Source: Streptomyces noursei ATCC 11455
GTDB taxonomy: Bacteria; Actinomycetota; Actinomycetes; Streptomycetales; Streptomycetaceae
Direction of reading: 5' to 3'
DNA: 64,000 nt
Assembly: GCF_001704275.1 (NCBI RefSeq)
Contig: NZ_CP011533.1
Location: 5,456,001 to 5,520,000 of the forward strand
Position 1 is the first letter of the stretch. Every line of letters starts with the position of its first letter. Shown here one piece after another: positions 60,088 through 64,000 of the stretch. Below the pieces are notes generated by a model. The model did not search any database and had not been told where the DNA came from. It saw only the letters and a program-made list of their open reading frames with translations. The position numbers were made by a program, and so were the translations under genes.

Positions 60088-61359
60088 TCAGCGCGCGAGG
60101 CGGTCGAGGGCGGCCAGGGCGGCGGTGGGGCCGTCCTCGGCGGCGAGGTGCCGGGCGGCGGCCCGGGCCCGGGTGCGCAGGGCCGGGGTGGTGGTGGCCT
60201 CGGTGAGGGCGGCGGCGAGGCGGGCCACCGCGTCGTCGAGGGAGAGCTTCGTGGCGAGGGCGGGGAAGGGGAGGGCGGCGGTGGCGGCGCCCAGGGCGGC
60301 CAGGCGGGCGGCCCAGAAGGGCTGGTCGGCGGTGAACGGGACCGGGACCGACGGGACGCCGGCGCGCAGCGCCGCGGCGGAGGTGCCGGCGCCGCAGTGG
60401 TGCACGGCGGCGGCGACGCGCGGGAAGAGGAGGGCGTGCGGGACCGCGGCGGGGACGGTGAGGATGTCGTCGCCCGGGGAGTCGGCGGCGGTCAGGGCGG
60501 CGCTGCCGGACAGCAGGACGCCGCGGAGGCCGGCGCGGCGCAGGGCGCGGACGGCGAGGGCGCTCAGGTGCTCGGCGTCGTCGGCGGCCATGCTGCCGAA
60601 GCCGAGGGAGACCGGCGGTGGGCCGGCGTCGAGGAAGTCCTCCAGGGCGGACGGGAGTTGGGCGTCCGGGGCGTGGTGGGGCCACCAGTATCCGGTGACG
60701 TCCAGGCCGGGGCGCCAGTCGGCGGGGCGGGACACCACCAGTTCGCTGAAGCCGTGCAGGACGGGCCAGTCGGCGGCCTCGACGCGGCGGCGGACCGTCG
60801 CCGGGGTGGCCGGCGGCAGGCCCAGCCGGGTGCGCAGGGCGCGGGCGGCGCCGGTGTAGAGGCGGTCGACGACGCGGGCGGAGAAGCGGCCGGCGGTGCG
60901 GTTGCCCCAACCTCCCAGCTGCCGGCCGCCGCTGACGACGGGGGAGAAGGCGCGGGTCGGCGCGGTGGGCACGAGGTAGGCGCCGACGGACGGGATGTCC
61001 AGCGCCTCGGCGAGGTGCCAGCCGAGCGGGGCCGTGGTGGTGGTCAGCAGGAGCAGCTCGGTGTCCGGGGCGACGGCGTCGGCCATGCCGGTGCCGAGCT
61101 GTTCGACGAAGGCGGCGGCGCGGCGCATCAGGGCGCGGCGGCCGGTGGGCGTGCCGGCGGTGGCCGGCTCCCCGGGGCCGGCGGCGCGGGGGTCGGCGGG
61201 GAGGCTGCGGAAGTCCAGGCCGGCGGCGCGGACCAGCGGGGCGTGGCCGTCGTGGGTGGCGAGGGCGACCTGGTGGCCGGCGGCCCGGAGGCGGGCGCCG
61301 AGGCCGGTGTACGGGGCGATGTCGCCGTAGGAGCCGGCGGCGGCGATGAGGATGTTCAT
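60088..61359 (-). CDS. GT1-family (UGT/macrolide-type) glycosyltransferase
   Basis: A 423-residue GT-B enzyme. MNILIAAAGSYGDIAPYTGLGARLRAAGHQVALATHDGHAPLVRAAG is the family N-domain, with His/Asp near the acceptor site. VSLGFGSMAADDAEHLSALAVRAL and VHHCGAGTSAAALRAGVPSVPVPFTADQPFWAARLAALG form the nucleotide-sugar C-domain signature (H-x-G-A-G-T). Relatives glycosylate macrolides (OleD, MGT), antifungal lipids or sterols. It starts 15 bases after the stop of the MerR-TipAS gene, so the two are cotranscribed. Drug inactivation or tailoring is likely. Confidence 0.9.
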   Translation of the reverse strand: MNILIAAAGSYGDIAPYTGLGARLRAAGHQVALATHDGHAPLVRAAGLDFRSLPADPRAAGPGEPATAGTPTGRRALMRRAAAFVEQLGTGMADAVAPDTELLLLTTTTAPLGWHLAEALDIPSVGAYLVPTAPTRAFSPVVSGGRQLGGWGNRTAGRFSARVVDRLYTGAARALRTRLGLPPATPATVRRRVEAADWPVLHGFSELVVSRPADWRPGLDVTGYWWPHHAPDAQLPSALEDFLDAGPPPVSLGFGSMAADDAEHLSALAVRALRRAGLRGVLLSGSAALTAADSPGDDILTVPAAVPHALLFPRVAAAVHHCGAGTSAAALRAGVPSVPVPFTADQPFWAARLAALGAATAALPFPALATKLSLDDAVARLAAALTEATTTPALRTRARAAARHLAAEDGPTAALAALDRLAR

Positions 61360-61374
61360 GGGATCGGCCTCGGG

Positions 61375-62190
61375 TCAGGGGCGGTGGTGCCGGTCGTCCG
61401 GCTCGGTGGTGGGCGCCGGGGGCGACTGGCGGACCGCGTTGGCGTGGACGGCGGTGCGCAGGTACGGGGCGAGGCCCGGCCGCTGTTCGGTGGGCGGGAC
61501 GAGCAGGGCGAAGGCGCGCGGATCGGCGGCGAAGTCGTCGGCGATCCGGCCGTGCATGTCGGTGGGGCAGGGCGTGAACCACCGGGTGAGGTGGCGGCGG
61601 TGCTCCTCGGCGAGGTCCATGGCGCGCTCGCCGTCGGCCGGCTCGCCGGCGTCGAAGGCGGCGGTCAGCCGGGCCCGCCAGTCGGCGGCCTCGGCCATGA
61701 TCTGCGCCCAGTCGTCCTTGGAGTGCGTGGCGGCCCGGGCCATCGAGCGGCGGTAGCCGTCGCTGTCGCGCCACTTGCGGTCCGCGTCGGTGGCGTACGT
61801 CAGGTCGAAGGCGATCTCGCCGAAGACCTCGAAGCGCTCCTGAGGGGTCAGCCGGACGCCGGTCTGCTGGACCTCCATGGCCTGCTCGGCGACCTCGACC
61901 AGGCGCTGCAGCCGGTTGATCTCCTCGGTGAGGCGGCGGTGCCGGGTACGGAGCTGGTCGAGGGCGTTGGCCTGGGGGTCCGCCAGGATCGTGGCGATCT
62001 CGTCGAGCGGGAAACCGAGCTCCCGGTAGAAGAGGATCTGCTGGAGCCGGGCGAGGTCGGCGTCGCTGTAGAGGCGGTAGCCGGCGGGGCTGCGCTCGCC
62101 GGGGCGGAGCAGGCCGGTCCTGTCGTAGTGGTGCAGGGTGCGGACGGTGACCCCGGCGAAGGCGGAGACCTGGCCTACCGGGTATCCCAT
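61375..62190 (-). CDS. MerR-family regulator with TipAS antibiotic-recognition domain
   Basis: A 271-residue TipAL homologue. The MerR part (1-75) is GYPVGQVSAFAGVTVRTLHHYDRTGLLRPGERSPAGYRLYSDADLARLQQILFYRELGF; a coiled dimer helix follows (75-110). The C-terminal domain from about 130 resembles TipAS, which binds thiopeptides such as thiostrepton: EEHRRHLTRWFTPCPTDMHGRIADDFAADPR, with a Cys at the place of the reactive TipAS Cys, and GLAPYLRTAVHANAVRQ. GAAAGG-like GAAAGG lies before ATG 62190. The promoter upstream nearly copies the tipA promoter, so it should be drug-induced and autoactivating, driving the glycosyltransferase. Confidence 0.9.
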   Translation of the reverse strand: MGYPVGQVSAFAGVTVRTLHHYDRTGLLRPGERSPAGYRLYSDADLARLQQILFYRELGFPLDEIATILADPQANALDQLRTRHRRLTEEINRLQRLVEVAEQAMEVQQTGVRLTPQERFEVFGEIAFDLTYATDADRKWRDSDGYRRSMARAATHSKDDWAQIMAEAADWRARLTAAFDAGEPADGERAMDLAEEHRRHLTRWFTPCPTDMHGRIADDFAADPRAFALLVPPTEQRPGLAPYLRTAVHANAVRQSPPAPTTEPDDRHHRP

Positions 62191-62284
62191 GGGAGTGCGC
62201 CTTTCGGTGGTGGCGGGTGCGTGCGAGGACAGGTGGGGCGTGGTGCGCGGCGGACCGGCGCCGGGCGCCGTGTGCCGCAGGTCA

Positions 62285-62315
62285 AGGGTGGGGCCTGACG
62301 TGACGTGAGGGTCAA
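62285..62315 (-). promoter_or_regulatory. tipA-like promoter and MerR operator
   Basis: Read on the complement: TTGACC (62315-62310) as -35, then the 19-base spacer CTCACGTCACGTCAGGCCC, then CACCCT as -10. The operator CCTCACGTCACGTCAGG (62310-62294) differs at one base from the tipA operator as I recall it (CCTCACGTCACGTGAGG), and the 19-base spacer is the hallmark of MerR-activated promoters. Confidence 0.8.
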
Positions 62316-62471
62316 GGGCGGGCGGGCTGCGCGGGCGGTGCGGCGGCGACGGCGATCATGGACGCACGTCGGAATGCGGGCGGCCCCGTTACATTTGTCG
62401 GGAAACAGGTATTCGCTCTTGTGTGCGCATCCTGTACATCCTTGTGCACACAGGGCACATCTGCTGCGCTG

Positions 62472-62488
62472 GGTGCAACCGTTGCACC
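62472..62488. promoter_or_regulatory. Perfect 8-1-8 palindrome, candidate operator
   Basis: GGTGCAAC-C-GTTGCACC lies 45 bases before the lipoprotein start at 62533, at the expected promoter. A second inverted repeat (62420-62452) precedes it. The binding protein is unknown. Confidence 0.6.
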
Positions 62489-62532
62489 TGGTGAGCCAGC
62501 CGTCCGCCCGTCCGCCGCAGCCCGAGGAATCC

Positions 62533-63018
62533 GTGAGAGCAGCGAACACCACCGCCCGAGCCGCCTGGGGCGCCGGTGCCGTGCTGCTCGCGGCGCTGCT
62601 CGCCGTGGTGCTCGGCGCGGTGCTCGGCGGGTGCGGCGGGCCGTCGCCGCTGCTGCGGGACGAGGGCCCGGCGGTCGCGCCGACCACCCGCACCGGGCCG
62701 GTCTACGTGGCGGACACCGTCGGGCGCCCGCTGCAGCGCCCGAGCGCCCTCCCGCTCGGCGACTCCGCGCGGCTGATCGGGCTGCGCTGGGAGTCGTGGG
62801 GCGGCCCGACCGCGGTGGCCGGCGGCAGGCTCGTCGGCGACTGGTGCGCGCCGGAGTGCGTCCGCACGCCCTACCGCGCGAAGGTCACGCTGAGCGGGCT
62901 GCAGCGGCAGGAAGGGTTCGCGTACTACTCCAGCGCCGGTGTGGTCGCGCCCGAGGTGCACGGCGAGAAGGCCGCCGAGCTGGGGCGGGTGAGCCTGCAC
63001 CTTCCCGACGTCCCGTAG
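62533..63018 (+). CDS. Putative lipoprotein, partner of the downstream sensor kinase
   Basis: A 161-residue exported protein. GTG 62533 has GAGGA four bases upstream; GTG 62491 would add 14 residues. WGAGAVLLAALLAVVLGAVLGGCGGPSP is a lipoprotein signal with the Cys near residue 35. The mature part contains LRWESWGGPTAVAGGRLVGDWCAPECVRTPYRAKVTLSGL, with two Cys that may pair, and looks like a small beta-rich domain. The family is not recognised. The kinase gene follows after 96 bases. Lipoprotein-kinase pairs such as CseA-CseC sense envelope stress, which gives a working idea only. Confidence 0.65.
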   Translation: MRAANTTARAAWGAGAVLLAALLAVVLGAVLGGCGGPSPLLRDEGPAVAPTTRTGPVYVADTVGRPLQRPSALPLGDSARLIGLRWESWGGPTAVAGGRLVGDWCAPECVRTPYRAKVTLSGLQRQEGFAYYSSAGVVAPEVHGEKAAELGRVSLHLPDVP

Positions 63019-63114
63019 TCCGGCCGCCCCGGGTGCCGGGGCACGGGGCTGTCCGGGACGGAGTGCACATGCCGGGGACGAGTCGAGCGACGAGAGGAAC
63101 GGAGAGGGGAACGG

Positions 63115-64000
63115 ATGGGGCTGCGCGCCAAGATCGGTATCGCGATCTCCGCCACCGCGGCGGTGGTCGCGGTCCTCGTCGGCGTGCTCGTCCACCACCA
63201 CACCGTCAACGCCCAGCTCGACCTCGCCGGGCACAGCCTCGCCGGCCGGCTCCAGACCACCGTCCAGGACCGGGCGGCCGGGGTCGACACCGGGCGGGGG
63301 CTGGTCAACCCCAAGGACCTGCCGGGCCCGCTGAAGAGGCTGGTCGAGAGCGGCCGACGGGGCGTCTATCTGGAGCAGGGCGGCCGCACGCCGTATCTGT
63401 GGGCGGCGACCAAGGTGGGCCCGGACATCGTCGCGCTGAAACGCGCCTACGACCGGGAGCAGCGGACCGTCGAGGCGCTGGACCGGATCCTGTGGGTGGC
63501 CGGGGTCGCCGGCACGGCGCTGGGCTGCGTGGTCGGGCTGCTGGTCGCGCACCGGCTCGGGCGGCGGCTGACCGCCTCGGCGGCGACCGCCCAGCGGATC
63601 GCCGAGGGCGATCTGGGCGCACGTCTGCCGCGGACCGGGAACGACGAGATCGCGCAGCTCACCGCGGCGGTGAACACCATGGCGGAGACCCTGGCCGGGC
63701 GGCTGCGGGCGGAGCGCGACGTCACCGCGAACATCGCCCACGAGCTGCGGACCCCGGTCGCCGGGCTGGTCGCCGCCGCCGGGTTGCTGCCGTCGTCCCG
63801 GCCCGCCGCGATGGTCCGGGAGCGGGCCGAGCGGGTGCGCGGGCTGATGGAGGACGTGCTGGAGGTGGCCCGGCTGGACGCCCGCACGGAGGAGGCGGAC
63901 CGGGAGGTGCGGCCGCTGGGGGAGCTGGTGCGGCGCGCGGTCGTGGCGTCCGGGCAGTCGGGCGGGCCCGGGAGCGGGTCGGCCGGCGCGGACCGGCTGC
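63115..64000 (+). CDS. Sensor histidine kinase, N-terminal part (runs off the right edge)
   Basis: The first 295 residues of a membrane kinase. ATG 63115 has GAGGGG five bases upstream. TM1 is IGIAISATAAVVAVLVGVLVHH (7-28), an extracellular sensor of about 95 residues, TM2 ILWVAGVAGTALGCVVGLLVAHR (125-147), then HAMP (LTASAATAQRIAEGDLGARLPRTGNDEI) and the dimerisation domain with phospho-His209 in ANIAHELRTPVAGL. The catalytic domain lies beyond the window, and so, probably, does any response regulator, since none lies upstream. Confidence 0.9.
   Translation, partial: MGLRAKIGIAISATAAVVAVLVGVLVHHHTVNAQLDLAGHSLAGRLQTTVQDRAAGVDTGRGLVNPKDLPGPLKRLVESGRRGVYLEQGGRTPYLWAATKVGPDIVALKRAYDREQRTVEALDRILWVAGVAGTALGCVVGLLVAHRLGRRLTASAATAQRIAEGDLGARLPRTGNDEIAQLTAAVNTMAETLAGRLRAERDVTANIAHELRTPVAGLVAAAGLLPSSRPAAMVRERAERVRGLMEDVLEVARLDARTEEADREVRPLGELVRRAVVASGQSGGPGSGSAGADRL

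Larger units (their letters stand above)
62191..62532. other. Divergent regulatory region between the TipA-like and lipoprotein genes
   Basis: It holds the tipA-like promoter (62285-62315), an inverted repeat TGTGTGC ... GCACACA (62420-62452) and the perfect palindrome at 62472-62488. No additional gene is supported. Confidence 0.6.

Noticed and set aside
58566..62315. Complete biosynthetic gene cluster
   Set aside because: SARP, P450, glycosyltransferase and TipA-like genes are present, but there is no synthase, precursor peptide or terpene cyclase in the window, and the two halves are separately controlled.

Overview
The window is high-GC actinomycete DNA and almost certainly comes from a Streptomyces or close relative. 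The gene set fits only that group: hrdD next to a fruRKA operon, sepX, a SARP regulator, a TipA-like MerR protein, an exact copy of the Streptomyces parS sequence, and many GTG starts. Genes are dense on both strands. No phage, transposase or CRISPR array is visible.

Layout. 1-9.9 kb is accessory: the start of a NUDIX-like gene, two tiny membrane proteins, two TetR regulators with clear operators, a secreted M6 metalloprotease, a DHA2 drug-exporter type MFS, a MarR protein, a questin-oxidase-like protein and a PPOX-fold protein. 9.9-18.4 kb: a GNAT acetyltransferase gene broken by a 38-bp hairpin repeat, hrdD with a perfect SigR-type promoter, the fructose PTS operon fruR-fruK-fruA, an NAD(P)-binding reductase behind a large RNA hairpin, and an L,D-transpeptidase lipoprotein. 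18.5-29.5 kb: mixed metabolism and envelope genes (CoA transferase, VIT transporter, P1 peptidase, a second YkuD protein, LtrA, O-methyltransferase, M20 amidohydrolase, MerR-PP2C fusion).

29.6-34.5 kb looks like a sulfide/persulfide unit: a sulfide:quinone-reductase-like flavoprotein, a TauE/SafE exporter and a GntR regulator on one strand, divergent from an MBL-rhodanese fusion, with paired palindromes in the shared promoter. 34.7-51.1 kb is a conserved core block: mscL, mtnP, an FmdB zinc ribbon under a CIRCE element, an MFS, a CPA1 antiporter that seems to start at CTG, a penicillin-acylase family Ntn hydrolase, a parS site, 5-FCL, galU, the molybdenum-cofactor run moeA-moaC-mog, a coupled GNAT that also seems to start at CTG, sepX and tRNA-Ala(CGC). 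51.4-55.4 kb is a putative surface-glycan locus: a GH46 chitosanase-like lipoprotein, a KPSP-repeat membrane protein, and a deacetylase plus GT2 fusion of MatB type.

55.4-62.3 kb is a small specialised-metabolism or resistance island. A 1044-residue SARP is divergent from a P450 whose promoter holds three GTGTCAG repeats exactly 11 bp apart. Convergent to the P450 is a MerR-TipAS regulator plus glycosyltransferase pair, whose promoter nearly copies the thiostrepton-inducible tipA promoter. The window ends in a lipoprotein and a sensor kinase behind a perfect 8-1-8 palindrome. The two regulatory circuits of this island are the most interesting finds. Intergenic spacers also carry several decayed 9-10 bp period repeats.
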